From: Candidatus Kuenenia stuttgartensis
Lineage (GTDB): Bacteria; Planctomycetota; JAKEIC01; DYIT01
Assembly: GCA_020723505.1 (NCBI GenBank)
Contig: DYIT01000016.1
Span: 1-46,246, forward strand
DNA length: 46,246 nt
Direction: 5' to 3'
The translations under genes were made by a program, and so were the position numbers. The notes beneath the pieces are model-generated. The model was given only the letters and a program-made list of their open reading frames with translations, ran no database searches and had not been told where the DNA came from. Positions 16,684-23,975 of this stretch are shown here, one piece after another; the first letter of the stretch is position 1, and each line of letters begins with the position of its first letter.

Positions 16684-18297
16684 TTAATTATCCTCTATAT
16701 TTTCATTTATTATTAATGGGACAGAATCTAATTCTAATTGTCTATTAATCCAAGCTTCTTTATTAGCAGGATTTTCATTAATAGCTTTCTCTATTGCTAA
16801 GCTCTCTTTGAATTCACGGGCTTCTGCTATCATAGTCCAGTGAGCATTTACTCCCAAACTATCTATTTCCTCCTTGATGTGGGTTAGATTGACTTTGAAG
16901 AATTCTTTTCTATGGTTAACTTTGTTTAGCTGGCTCAACACGAAATGCTTATGTAAGGCATTTTCAAGGGCTGGTGCATCTTCACTATAAATCATTGCAT
17001 GCACATCAAATTCAAATGGTACGCTTGAATCGCCAAGCTCCCGAACACGATCAATTGGCTCAAGTCTTCTTGTAAGACCAATTTTAAATACGTCCTCTCC
17101 GAAAGAGCCGATGTTAGATATAATATAAACATGCCCCCTCTTTGTTTGCTCAGCCATTGATTTTGCCCTTTGATTTCGTTCTTCAGCATCCTTCAGTTTG
17201 AGTTGCAGTTCCTCAAGTTGTTTTTCATATTTAGCCTTCTGTTCAGCGTTTGCGGCATCAATCTGCTTCTGAGCTTTCTCCATCGCTTTCTTTATAATAT
17301 CTTCTTCCTTCTCGGCATCCTTTATTGCCCGTTCCAGTTCCTTGCGTGCTTTTTCCTCCTCCCTTATTTGATCCTTTATTCTCCTCTGCTCTGCTTGCTC
17401 TTCTACCTTGAGTTGTTGAGCAACTGCTGCCCACCTTAATTCATCCAATCGTGCTTCTAAATACTCTTCGGTTATTCTTGCATCACGAAAAGCCCGAGCC
17501 TGAAAATTAATTTGTGTGAAAGCATCCCTAATTTCCTGAGACAACTTTCCTGCATTATCTGATTTAACACGTGACAGGATGGAATCTACTTTTCCATTAA
17601 AAGCATCGATAACAAATTCAATAGCAGTATCACGACGATTAGCTTCTACATATTCGCATTTAGCTGCAGTACCATTTGATATCATAACAGAGGATCTATC
17701 CCTCGCTACTCTCAGTAATTGACCGGCTTCTTTGTGGCTAAAATCGTCAGCGAGATCGTCAAGCAAGCTATGGCTTGGCTTAAGGTATTCATAGCCATAC
17801 CCCTCTATAATATTCTTCATGGCTTTTGCGGTCTTTTCATATAAAGTAGCTTTACTCATTGCATCGAAAGCACTGCCGGCAATATCATGAGCCTTTATTT
17901 TTGCAGCCTCAACTATTTCAATTGATTTCAGAGTCGATGTGTTTAGTCGAGCGGTCGCTTCCTCATTAAAGTTCCTCGCCTTTTCTTTTGCATCAGCAAT
18001 AATTTGCTTTGCATCAGCAAGTGATGCGTCCATAGAAGCATGGGCCTGATTTAAAATCCTTGCTGCTTCTTCATCTGCATTAGCAACAACTTCCCATTTA
18101 GATAGCCGTCTATTTTCTGTCGAAAGCTTATCTATTTGAATTTGCCAATCTTCTCTTTCTGAATCGTGTTTATTTCTTAGCGAAAATATATTAGTATTTA
18201 ATCTATCGAATTCCTTCAAATATTTGAAATGATAAAGAAGTAGCAAAACGACAATAATAGATTCACAGAAGAGAAGAAATAATAGAAAGATTTCCAT
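16684..18297 (-). CDS. Membrane-anchored coiled-coil protein with DUF4041 and T5orf172 (GIY-YIG-related) domain
   Basis: About 537 aa from ATG 18297, which has AAGG upstream; earlier ATG 18318 and TTG 18330 are weaker. An N-terminal transmembrane helix (residues ~3-25, 'IFLLFLLFCESIIVVLLLL') is followed by coiled coil to ~150, a DUF4041-like core (~155-290), a long Lys/Glu coiled coil (~290-390) and a C-terminal T5orf172/MUG113 domain: 'RGHVYIISNIGSFGEDVFKI', 'GLTRRLEPIDRVRELGD', 'FDVHAMIYSEDAPALENALH' and 'NHRKEFFKV'. The domain belongs to the GIY-YIG superfamily (Tyr, Arg and Glu visible), so it is probably a nuclease held at the membrane. It follows the repressor in the lysogenic operon. 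Confidence 0.8.
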   Translation of the reverse strand: MEIFLLFLLFCESIIVVLLLLYHFKYLKEFDRLNTNIFSLRNKHDSEREDWQIQIDKLSTENRRLSKWEVVANADEEAARILNQAHASMDASLADAKQIIADAKEKARNFNEEATARLNTSTLKSIEIVEAAKIKAHDIAGSAFDAMSKATLYEKTAKAMKNIIEGYGYEYLKPSHSLLDDLADDFSHKEAGQLLRVARDRSSVMISNGTAAKCEYVEANRRDTAIEFVIDAFNGKVDSILSRVKSDNAGKLSQEIRDAFTQINFQARAFRDARITEEYLEARLDELRWAAVAQQLKVEEQAEQRRIKDQIREEEKARKELERAIKDAEKEEDIIKKAMEKAQKQIDAANAEQKAKYEKQLEELQLKLKDAEERNQRAKSMAEQTKRGHVYIISNIGSFGEDVFKIGLTRRLEPIDRVRELGDSSVPFEFDVHAMIYSEDAPALENALHKHFVLSQLNKVNHRKEFFKVNLTHIKEEIDSLGVNAHWTMIAEAREFKESLAIEKAINENPANKEAWINRQLELDSVPLIINENIEDN

Positions 18298-18360
18298 GGT
18301 AACCTTAATATTAATCATTGAGTAAAGCAAAGAAGTAGGAGTCGCGACTTTCTATTCCAT

Positions 18361-18984
18361 CTACTTCTCGTACACTGCCCCCACCACCTTGTACATCCGC
18401 GGTCGCCTGGTCCGGACAACGGTCGGGAGTGAGAGTTGGGTGTTCACGCTGGCGAACTGGTGCTCCTTGCCTTCTTTCGTCAGGTAGTACCGCTTGAAGT
18501 ACCACTCCCCCTCCTGCCCAACGTCGTCCAGGTCCACGACGACGAGGTTGCCGCTCACAACTTCCCTTTCCGGGCAGGCCAGCACGAACTGGCCGGTCCT
18601 TACGACGGGTTCCATACTATCGTCTTTCACCCGGATTGCTACGCAATTCTTGAGGGAAATCTTTTCGCCAGGGGGGAGCGCGCATCCTCCGTACCGGGCC
18701 GAGGCCCCGGCGGTGGCCACGACGGGGAAGGTGTGGTCCGGGATGATATCCGTGACGGGTTCCTGGCCGGTCAGCAAGTAATCGACGGTCACATTGAGGG
18801 CGCGGGCGAGCTTAAGGAGGGTTGGCCCTGTGCCTTGTGAATTTCCGGACTCAATCCGGTCAATTGTCTGCTGAGGGACACCAGACATTTTTTGCAGTTC
18901 GACCTGGGTTAAATTTCTCTCTTTCCTTAGGCGTGCCAAAGAGTTAAAAAAATTACACGGAAACGAGTTTTTAGGCCTTGACAT
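18361..18984 (-). CDS. Phage repressor: HTH_XRE plus S24/LexA-like peptidase
   Basis: A 207 aa CI-like lysogeny repressor from ATG 18984; the longer frame would need TTG 19041 and would overlie the divergent promoter. The helix-turn-helix lies at about 15-65 (LTQVELQKMSGVPQQTIDRI). The C-terminal S24 domain has the TAGAS region as probable self-cleavage site, the nucleophile in 'DDSMEPVV' (~130) and a Lys in 'EWYFKRYY' about 41 residues later as the probable general base. RecA-stimulated self-cleavage, and so SOS induction, is expected from the family. It starts on top of the -35 box of the rightward promoter and heads the leftward cargo/int block. Confidence 0.9.
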   Translation of the reverse strand: MSRPKNSFPCNFFNSLARLRKERNLTQVELQKMSGVPQQTIDRIESGNSQGTGPTLLKLARALNVTVDYLLTGQEPVTDIIPDHTFPVVATAGASARYGGCALPPGEKISLKNCVAIRVKDDSMEPVVRTGQFVLACPEREVVSGNLVVVDLDDVGQEGEWYFKRYYLTKEGKEHQFASVNTQLSLPTVVRTRRPRMYKVVGAVYEK

Positions 18985-19005
18985 TAACACTATTTCGTGT
19001 ATAAT
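18978..19005 (+). promoter_or_regulatory. Rightward early promoter (PR-like) with overlapping operator
   Basis: TTGACA (18978-18983), a 16 bp spacer and TATAAT (19000-19005) are perfect sigma-70 boxes. An inverted repeat ACAC-TATTTC-GTGT (18987-19000) fills the spacer, and a related sequence ACACGGAAACGAGT lies at 18955-18968, so both may be repressor operators. The repressor start codon overlaps the -35 box. This should drive the lytic operon that begins near 19041. Confidence 0.8.
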
Positions 19006-19040
19006 ATCCTTCGACAACGCAATTGAAAGCGAGGTCAACA

Positions 19041-19250
19041 ATGGTCATCTCCGAGCAGAACGTCAGAACGGGCGCCTTGGAATCCCTTCTTGAAGCTTCC
19101 TCGCTTTCAGGATCGCGTTGTCACCCGGGGCGCCCTCTGACCTTTATTTCTCCAACACCCCCGTCTCTCTCGGGTTTCGGTCTGGAAGAATTATATCCTG
19201 CAAATCGCCGCAAGTCCAGTCCCCTAAACAGGGAAAATTATGAGGGATAA
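19041..19250 (+). CDS. Possible small first gene of the lytic operon
   Basis: A 69-codon frame with ATG preceded by AGCGAGG, starting 36 nt after the promoter -10 box, in the position of cro. The composition (Ser/Pro/Gly-rich, no HTH) is not clearly protein-like, so it may instead be untranslated leader. The stop lies 5 nt before the next gene's GTG. Confidence 0.35.
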   Translation: MVISEQNVRTGALESLLEASSLSGSRCHPGRPLTFISPTPPSLSGFGLEELYPANRRKSSPLNRENYEG

Positions 19251-19255
19251 AACCC

Positions 19256-19762
19256 GTGACTCTGCCAGCCCTTACACGCGAATTCGCAAACGCCACCTAC
19301 GCCGTCCTGGTTGACGCCTTCGACATGAAGCGGACCTGGGGCGCGGCCACCGTGACGAAAATCGCCGCCGCCCTGGACCTGAGCGAGAGCACCTTCCGCA
19401 AGTATCTGGACGGCACCCTCACCTTCCCGCCTGACATTATCGCCCCGCTCGCGGAGCTCATCGCCCGCGAGAAGGGGTTCGAGCATTCCGTGCGGCTTCT
19501 CCAGGCCCTCGTCGGCCCGAAGTTCGAGGTGATGCCTGCCGGGAACGTGGACGACGAAACCGCCCGCCGCCTCTCCGATACGCCCCGGGTTCTGCGCGAG
19601 CTCGGCGAGCTGCTCCAGGAGCTCGGGCTTGCGGAGGCGGACGGGATGATCTCCGTGCGCGAAGCCAAGAAGTTCGAGAAGGAGGCCATGGACGCCGTCC
19701 TGGCAATCAAGATGAAGGTCCGGGAGTTCTACAGGCGCGCCCGGGCGGGGAGGGATGCATGA
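19256..19762 (+). CDS. CII-like phage regulatory protein
   Basis: 168 aa from GTG 19256 with GAGGGA about eight bases upstream. The N-terminal half contains a helix-turn-helix-like 'VTKIAAALDLSESTFRKYLD' (~33-52) and 'FPPDIIAPLAELI', the arrangement of the Phage_CII_CP76 family, which activates lysogeny genes. The C-terminal ~70 residues are helical. It is the first confident gene after the rightward promoter and overlaps the next gene by ATGA. Confidence 0.7.
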   Translation: MTLPALTREFANATYAVLVDAFDMKRTWGAATVTKIAAALDLSESTFRKYLDGTLTFPPDIIAPLAELIAREKGFEHSVRLLQALVGPKFEVMPAGNVDDETARRLSDTPRVLRELGELLQELGLAEADGMISVREAKKFEKEAMDAVLAIKMKVREFYRRARAGRDA

Positions 19763-20022
19763 GCCTGAAGGCCATGGAGAAGATTCGGAAGGAGAGGGGC
19801 CGCCGGGTCCGGGTCGGAATCGCGGCCGAGCTCCTGGATATCGGCGTGCTCACCCTCAAGCGGCGGATATGGGCCGCCCTTGAGCAGGAGATGCCGGGCT
19901 CGACCTGGGACCAGCGCCAGGAGGCTCTGCGGGTCAGGGGCATCGAGCTCGAAATCGGCGGGAGGGTCCTGGTCGCCCGGAAGCCGCTGAAGCACCTGGT
20001 CATAAGGATTATGGGGGAGTGA
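19759..20022 (+). CDS. Small basic early protein
   Basis: 87 aa with an Arg/Lys-rich N-terminus (EKIRKERGRRVRV) and a possible HTH 'AAELLDIGVLTLKRRIWAAL' at about 22-41, so DNA binding is likely though not proved. It overlaps the CII-like gene by ATGA and abuts the next gene. Confidence 0.65.
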   Translation: MSLKAMEKIRKERGRRVRVGIAAELLDIGVLTLKRRIWAALEQEMPGSTWDQRQEALRVRGIELEIGGRVLVARKPLKHLVIRIMGE

Positions 20023-20279
20023 TGACGAACCACAGCATGCCTACGTGTCGGGATTGTATCCACCGCGAATACCACGGTGATCGCTGGGGATACGGCGGCG
20101 GGACGCCCGCTGAATCCGTGTGCCTGGTCATCGAGCGGGGGGAGGGCGCCGAGCGCGAGGACGCCGAAGCATTCCGGGCGGGCGAGGCATGCAGCTGCAA
20201 GGCATTCGAGTTCAGCGAGGAACCGAGGCCGAAATTGAGGGTGAAGAGGACGTTCCCAGGATACCGGCCCTGTAGATAG
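20022..20279 (+). CDS. Small Cys-rich early protein
   Basis: 85 aa from ATG 20022 (an in-frame GTG lies 3 nt earlier), with GGGGGAG just upstream. 'TCRDCIH' and later 'CSCKAFEF' give a C-x2-C plus C-x-C arrangement that probably binds zinc. Phage early regions often carry such small proteins; the function is unknown. Its last 14 nt overlap a tRNA-like sequence. Confidence 0.65.
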   Translation: MTNHSMPTCRDCIHREYHGDRWGYGGGTPAESVCLVIERGEGAEREDAEAFRAGEACSCKAFEFSEEPRPKLRVKRTFPGYRPCR

Positions 20280-20341
20280 ACGGAAATCGCCCGGAGCCTG
20301 GCCGGCACCCGGGAGACGCGGGTTCGACGCCCGCCGGGGCC
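20266..20341 (+). tRNA. tRNA-like sequence (degenerate, Ala GGC-like)
   Basis: GGCCCTG (20266-20272) and CGGGGCC (20335-20341) form a 7 bp acceptor stem with one G-U pair. GCGGG-TTCGACG-CCCGC is a perfect T-arm, and CCTGG-CCGGCAC-CCGGG a 5 bp anticodon arm with GGC in anticodon position. However, position 33 is C rather than U, and the D-arm is not foldable in the usual way. It is probably a decayed tRNA or a tRNA mimic. It starts inside the previous gene. Confidence 0.4.
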
Positions 20342-20367
20342 ATGAGATTCAAAACAAGGAGGAGAAC

Positions 20368-21297
20368 ATGACACTCACGGCTTTCAGGATGGAGGCGAGA
20401 AAAGAGTACCTGGGCGCCTCGGACATGGCGGCCGTCCTGGGGCTCTCGAAGTACAAGAGCGCCTATGACGTCTGGCTGGAAAAGACCGAGCGCGTACCAG
20501 TGAACATGGACAACAACAAGGCCACAGACGCGGGCATAAAATTCGAGGAAGGCGTCCTGGCGTTCGCCGAGGAGCGACTCGGCAAGATTCGCCGGAACCA
20601 GTTCCGCAAGGCTCCGGAAGGAATCCCGATCGGAGCGACGTGCGACGCCATTGTGGTGGACACGGACGAACCGGTCGAGGCCAAGACCGCGGGTCTGTTC
20701 TCGCCCCTCGACCCGGGCTGGGGCAACGAAGAGGGTTCGGACGAGGTCCCGGAACCGTACATCATCCAGGCACAGGCGCAAATTCTCTGCGTCAAGGCTG
20801 ACGTGAAGCTCTGTTGGATGCCCGCCTTTCTGGGCGGCCGCGGCTTCCGCATGTTCGCAATCCCCCGGAATCAGGACCTCATCGACCTCATCTGCGAGAA
20901 GGCCGTCGAGTTCTGGACGCAGTACGTCCAGGCAGACAAACAGCCGCCGAGCGTCCCGTCCATCGACATGGTCAAGCGCATGAGGCGGCTGCCTGAAAAA
21001 GTGGCAGCCATCGACCCGCAGTTCGTGGACCAGTGGCAGAAAGCCAAGGAGGCGGCGAAGCAGGCGGAGGAGGCCGCTGAGGAAGCCCAGGCCGCCCTCC
21101 TTGCCCAGCTCGGTGACGCAGAGACCGCGGAGCTCATCGGACGCGATGGCCAGCTCCTGACCTATTTCGAGGAGCGCCGGCCGAGGCTGGACCAGAAGAA
21201 GCTCCGGGAGGAGCTCCCGGACGTCCACAAGAAGTACTACATCGAGGACGCCACGGCCCGCGTCCTCAGGCTCAAGAAGCAGAAGAAAGGAGCATGA
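20368..21297 (+). CDS. YqaJ-family viral recombinase exonuclease
   Basis: 309 aa lambda-exonuclease/RecE-type 5'-3' exonuclease. 'GASDMAAVLGLSKYKSAYDV' (~17-36) is the YqaJ N-terminal signature. 'FEEGVLAFAEERLG' supplies the metal-binding Glu, and 'PIGATCDAIVV' followed by 'EPVEAKTAG' (D...E-x-K, ~92-108) is the PD-(D/E)XK core. 'YIIQAQAQILC' is the downstream Gln helix. The C-terminal ~90 residues are helical. A strong AAGGAGGAGAAC ribosome site precedes the ATG. It overlaps the RecT gene, forming the usual two-component single-strand-annealing recombination system. Confidence 0.92.
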   Translation: MTLTAFRMEARKEYLGASDMAAVLGLSKYKSAYDVWLEKTERVPVNMDNNKATDAGIKFEEGVLAFAEERLGKIRRNQFRKAPEGIPIGATCDAIVVDTDEPVEAKTAGLFSPLDPGWGNEEGSDEVPEPYIIQAQAQILCVKADVKLCWMPAFLGGRGFRMFAIPRNQDLIDLICEKAVEFWTQYVQADKQPPSVPSIDMVKRMRRLPEKVAAIDPQFVDQWQKAKEAAKQAEEAAEEAQAALLAQLGDAETAELIGRDGQLLTYFEERRPRLDQKKLREELPDVHKKYYIEDATARVLRLKKQKKGA

Positions 21298-21299
21298 CC

Positions 21300-22538
21300 A
21301 TGGGAACCCAGACTGCAGCATCCCCGGGGAAGAAAATCGAAGACGGCGCGCTCGTGCCCGTGGGGAACCGGGACACGCTGCGCGCCATGCTCAGCCAGGA
21401 CATCGTCCGGAAGAGCATGGAAGACATCATCCCCAAGCACCTGAGCGTGGAGCGGCTCATCAAGATGGCCCTGGTAGCCGCGAGCCGGCAGCCGAAGCTC
21501 TTCCAGTGCACGAAGGAGAGCATCCTTCAGTCGGTGATGAGGGGCGCGGAGCTCGGGCTGGACGTCTCGGGCAGCTTGGGCCAGGCCTGGCTCGTGCCGT
21601 TCTACAACTCGAAGCTCCGGGCGCTCGAGGCGCAGTTCATCCCGGGCTACCGCGGCCTCATCGACCTGGCCCGCCGCGGGAAGCAAGTCTCAAGCATCGA
21701 GGCGCATCTCATCTACGAGCATGACGAGTACGAATTGATCTACGGCACGGAGCCGAAGCTCTTCCACAAGCCGAAGCTGCAGGGCGACCCGGGCCCGGTC
21801 ATGGCCGCCTACATGGTGGCCGTGCTCGCGGACGGGACCAAGCAGGTCGAGGTCATGACCCTGGCCCAGCTCGAGGAGGTCAGAAAACGCTCCAAGGCGG
21901 CATCCGAGGGCCCGTGGGTCACGGATCGGGACGAGATGTACCGCAAAACCGTGGTGAAGCGCGGCGTGAAGTACCTGCCGATGAGCACCGAGATGGCCAA
22001 GGCCATCGAGTATGACGACGAGGTCCTGGGCCCGAGCTTCGACACCGAGCGCATCATACCCGCCGAAGTAACCGCGGGCGGAAACGGCAGCTCAAAAACC
22101 GCCTCCCTGACGGACAAGCTCAAGGGCAGCAAATCCGCGAACGGGAAGGCTCCTGAAGCGCCCGGGACAGCCCAAAAAGACGAGGGGACGCAGAATGGGC
22201 AGAAAGCGGAGGAAGCTCCCGGGTCCGGCGCCGGCGAGGACCATGCTGCCGAGGTCGGCCAGGGTCAGGGTGAAGCCGATGCAGGGGCTGAAGATCAGGA
22301 GAATCAGGAGGGCCAGGCCGGCACGTTCGATCGGGAAGCCGTGCTCGAGGATATCCGCTTCCGCATCTCGGAAGGCGGCACCTTGGATCCGATTCGCATC
22401 CAGACCCGGATGAACACGATCGCCGCCATGCTCAGCCGGAAAGCCGGCACGCTGAAGCCCGAGGGCCTGGAACAGGAGACTTCGGCATTCCTGTCGGCGA
22501 TTGTCGATGTAATCACGGAAAAGGGATGGGGGTGTTGA
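21300..22538 (+). CDS. recT: RecT-family single-strand annealing protein
   Basis: About 412 aa from ATG 21300; ATG 21294 overlaps the exonuclease stop but sits too close to the AAGGAG. Residues ~45-245 match RecT/Red-beta: 'RLIKMALVAASRQPKLFQCT', 'ESILQSVMRGAELGLD', 'GQAWLVPFYN', 'FIPGYRGLIDLARR' and 'RKTVVKRGVKYLP'. It loads on the ssDNA made by the neighbouring exonuclease. The C-terminal ~150 residues are an acidic, low-complexity linker (Gly/Gln/Glu-rich) plus a short helical end, longer than typical RecT (~270 aa). That tail may bind a partner such as SSB. Confidence 0.92.
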   Translation: MGTQTAASPGKKIEDGALVPVGNRDTLRAMLSQDIVRKSMEDIIPKHLSVERLIKMALVAASRQPKLFQCTKESILQSVMRGAELGLDVSGSLGQAWLVPFYNSKLRALEAQFIPGYRGLIDLARRGKQVSSIEAHLIYEHDEYELIYGTEPKLFHKPKLQGDPGPVMAAYMVAVLADGTKQVEVMTLAQLEEVRKRSKAASEGPWVTDRDEMYRKTVVKRGVKYLPMSTEMAKAIEYDDEVLGPSFDTERIIPAEVTAGGNGSSKTASLTDKLKGSKSANGKAPEAPGTAQKDEGTQNGQKAEEAPGSGAGEDHAAEVGQGQGEADAGAEDQENQEGQAGTFDREAVLEDIRFRISEGGTLDPIRIQTRMNTIAAMLSRKAGTLKPEGLEQETSAFLSAIVDVITEKGWGC

Positions 22539-22908
22539 TCAAGACTTCCCTGGCCCATGGTAGGCCTCCAGGCCTTGGCTGGCAGCTGGAGACCGAGAGT
22601 AGGGCCGGGGATTTTGGGGGCGCGAGAACCAGGAGCCCAAGAGAGCGCGCGAGACGTCCGTTCCTGGTAGCAGCAGGCAGGCCCGGGACCATGGCCCGGG
22701 AGGGGTTCGACTCTCCAGCCCCCGCGATTGACAATTCGGGCGGGAGCGCGCGGAGCGCTGATTACTAGAAGTGCTGCTGGCCTGCTCAGTGGCATCCCCG
22801 GCGGCGAGAGCCGTGTCGTGATGAGAGCCCAACTGGAGCATGACGCCCTTGAGGCGCGGTTCAGACGGTCGTGCACAAGCCGGTTAGACCCCGGCCCCGC
22901 CCTTCAGT
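22539..22908 (+). other. 370 bp gene-free gap with tRNA-like T-arm
   Basis: No open frame is convincing. The GGGTTCGACTCTCC at about 22704-22717 resembles a T-arm, and GGGGGC (22616) can pair with GCCCCC (22718), with a CCCGGG-ACCATGG-CCCGGG hairpin (22682-22700) between them. The ~110 nt length and lack of a normal D-arm argue against a functional tRNA. It is probably structured RNA, leader sequence or tRNA remnant. Confidence 0.3.
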
Positions 22909-23253
22909 ATGTGGACGATTGAGTATCAACCGGCGGTGAAGGAAGACTCGCTCTCGCTGGCGGCCCAATGGGTGATTCGGCGGGGGAGGAGGGTCTTCGC
23001 AATCCTCTTCGATGAGCGGGACGCCAGGAGGGTGCTCGCGTCCATCAGCCTCATGGACCAGTGGGCCGAGGCGAATGAGACGACCGTCGAGCAGCTCGTC
23101 GACCAGGAGCTCGAGGGGAAGGACGTCCGGTTCGCTGGCGACCTCCGCGAGGTCCGGAAACTCAAGGAGAAATGGGGACTGGCGAAGCGCGTGCAATCCG
23201 CAAGGAAGGGAGGCGGTAATGAGTTACATCGAAGCCCGCATCATAGAAGCTAA
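22909..23253 (+). CDS. Small hypothetical early protein
   Basis: 114 aa, mainly helical, with a beta-like start ('RGRRVFAILFDERDARRVLA'). No family recognised. No clear ribosome site precedes ATG 22909. The 3' end overlaps the next gene by 35 nt, in a different frame. Confidence 0.6.
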   Translation: MWTIEYQPAVKEDSLSLAAQWVIRRGRRVFAILFDERDARRVLASISLMDQWAEANETTVEQLVDQELEGKDVRFAGDLREVRKLKEKWGLAKRVQSARKGGGNELHRSPHHRS

Positions 23254-23428
23254 CATCCGGGCCCTGGCGATTCAGGCTCACATTGAGGGCTTGAAGGTCG
23301 CGAATGCCCGCCGCGAACGGCACGGCCTGTCGGAGGAATACCCGGAGGACACATTCTTCCGCCACGAGGAAGAGCTGGTCGCTCTCGCAAACGAGGTCCG
23401 GACGCTCGCGGAACGGGTGGAGGGGTAG
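23219..23428 (+). CDS. Small helical early protein
   Basis: 69 aa from ATG 23219 with a strong GGGAGGCGG site. It is almost all helix (IEARIIEANIRALAIQAHIE; HEEELVALANEVRTLAERVE), possibly a small coiled-coil. Function unknown. It lies in a run of short early genes. Confidence 0.65.
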   Translation: MSYIEARIIEANIRALAIQAHIEGLKVANARRERHGLSEEYPEDTFFRHEEELVALANEVRTLAERVEG

Positions 23429-23431
23429 ATC

Positions 23432-23740
23432 ATGGTTCGTCCAATACCTCCCGATGCATGCGATGGACCGTACCACGGTGGCGGGATTATTCCCCCGGAC
23501 GATCCGAAGCCGGTGAAGCGGTCGAAACCGAAGAAACCGGCGCAATACAAGCTAACGAAGCAAGCGGGGCCGCAAGCCTGTGATGCCTGCGGTCGTGAGT
23601 TCGTGGCTCAAAGAGGCGACTGGATTTGCCCGCATTGCGGGTTCGACAACGTGGCCGGCCAGGAGTTTGGCCGCGAATTCAACAGGTATTGCACAGAGCG
23701 GTCCGCGGAACGGGCCCGTGCGAGAAGGGAGAGTACATGA
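23432..23740 (+). CDS. Zinc-ribbon early protein
   Basis: 102 aa. A Pro/Lys-rich N-terminal half is followed by 'ACDACGREF..' and 'ICPHCGFDNV', two C-x2-C pairs about 18 residues apart that form a typical zinc ribbon, then a basic tail (SAERARARRES). Probably a nucleic-acid-binding accessory factor. Overlaps the next gene by ATGA. Confidence 0.7.
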   Translation: MVRPIPPDACDGPYHGGGIIPPDDPKPVKRSKPKKPAQYKLTKQAGPQACDACGREFVAQRGDWICPHCGFDNVAGQEFGREFNRYCTERSAERARARREST

Positions 23741-23970
23741 AGTGCCAGATTTGCGGGAAGCCTCGACAGGAGGACCTCTTCTCGTACGTCACGGGAGAAC
23801 CCGTCTGCTGCATCTGCAAATTGAATTACATCGGCGGGGGACCGACGACGTCGCAGCAGATTGCGAAAGTACGTGCCGTCCTCGGATTGAAGGATGGTGA
23901 ATACCTGCAGCAAGACCACGCAGCAGAAGCCCGGAGGATACTCGGGCGCGGAGAAAAGAAAGGGGAATAG
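23737..23970 (+). CDS. Second small zinc-ribbon protein
   Basis: 77 aa from ATG 23737, overlapping the previous stop. 'MKCQICGK' and 'VCCICKLN' give two C-x2-C knuckles about 20 residues apart; the C-terminal half is helical and ends in Lys/Glu. Function unknown. Confidence 0.65.
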   Translation: MKCQICGKPRQEDLFSYVTGEPVCCICKLNYIGGGPTTSQQIAKVRAVLGLKDGEYLQQDHAAEARRILGRGEKKGE

Positions 23971-23975
23971 ACCAA

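Noticed and set aside
18361-19041. Longer repressor start at TTG 19041
   Set aside because: It would place coding sequence across the divergent promoter, and the 19 extra residues precede the normal start of an HTH repressor.
20212-21321. 369 aa leftward ORF opposite the YqaJ-type exonuclease
   Set aside because: Antisense frame of a well-supported gene, with biased composition and no domain.
22615-22724. Second tRNA-like sequence
   Set aside because: T-arm and acceptor can pair, but the length (~110 nt), absent D-arm and weak anticodon arm make a real tRNA unlikely; kept only as a note in the gap entry.
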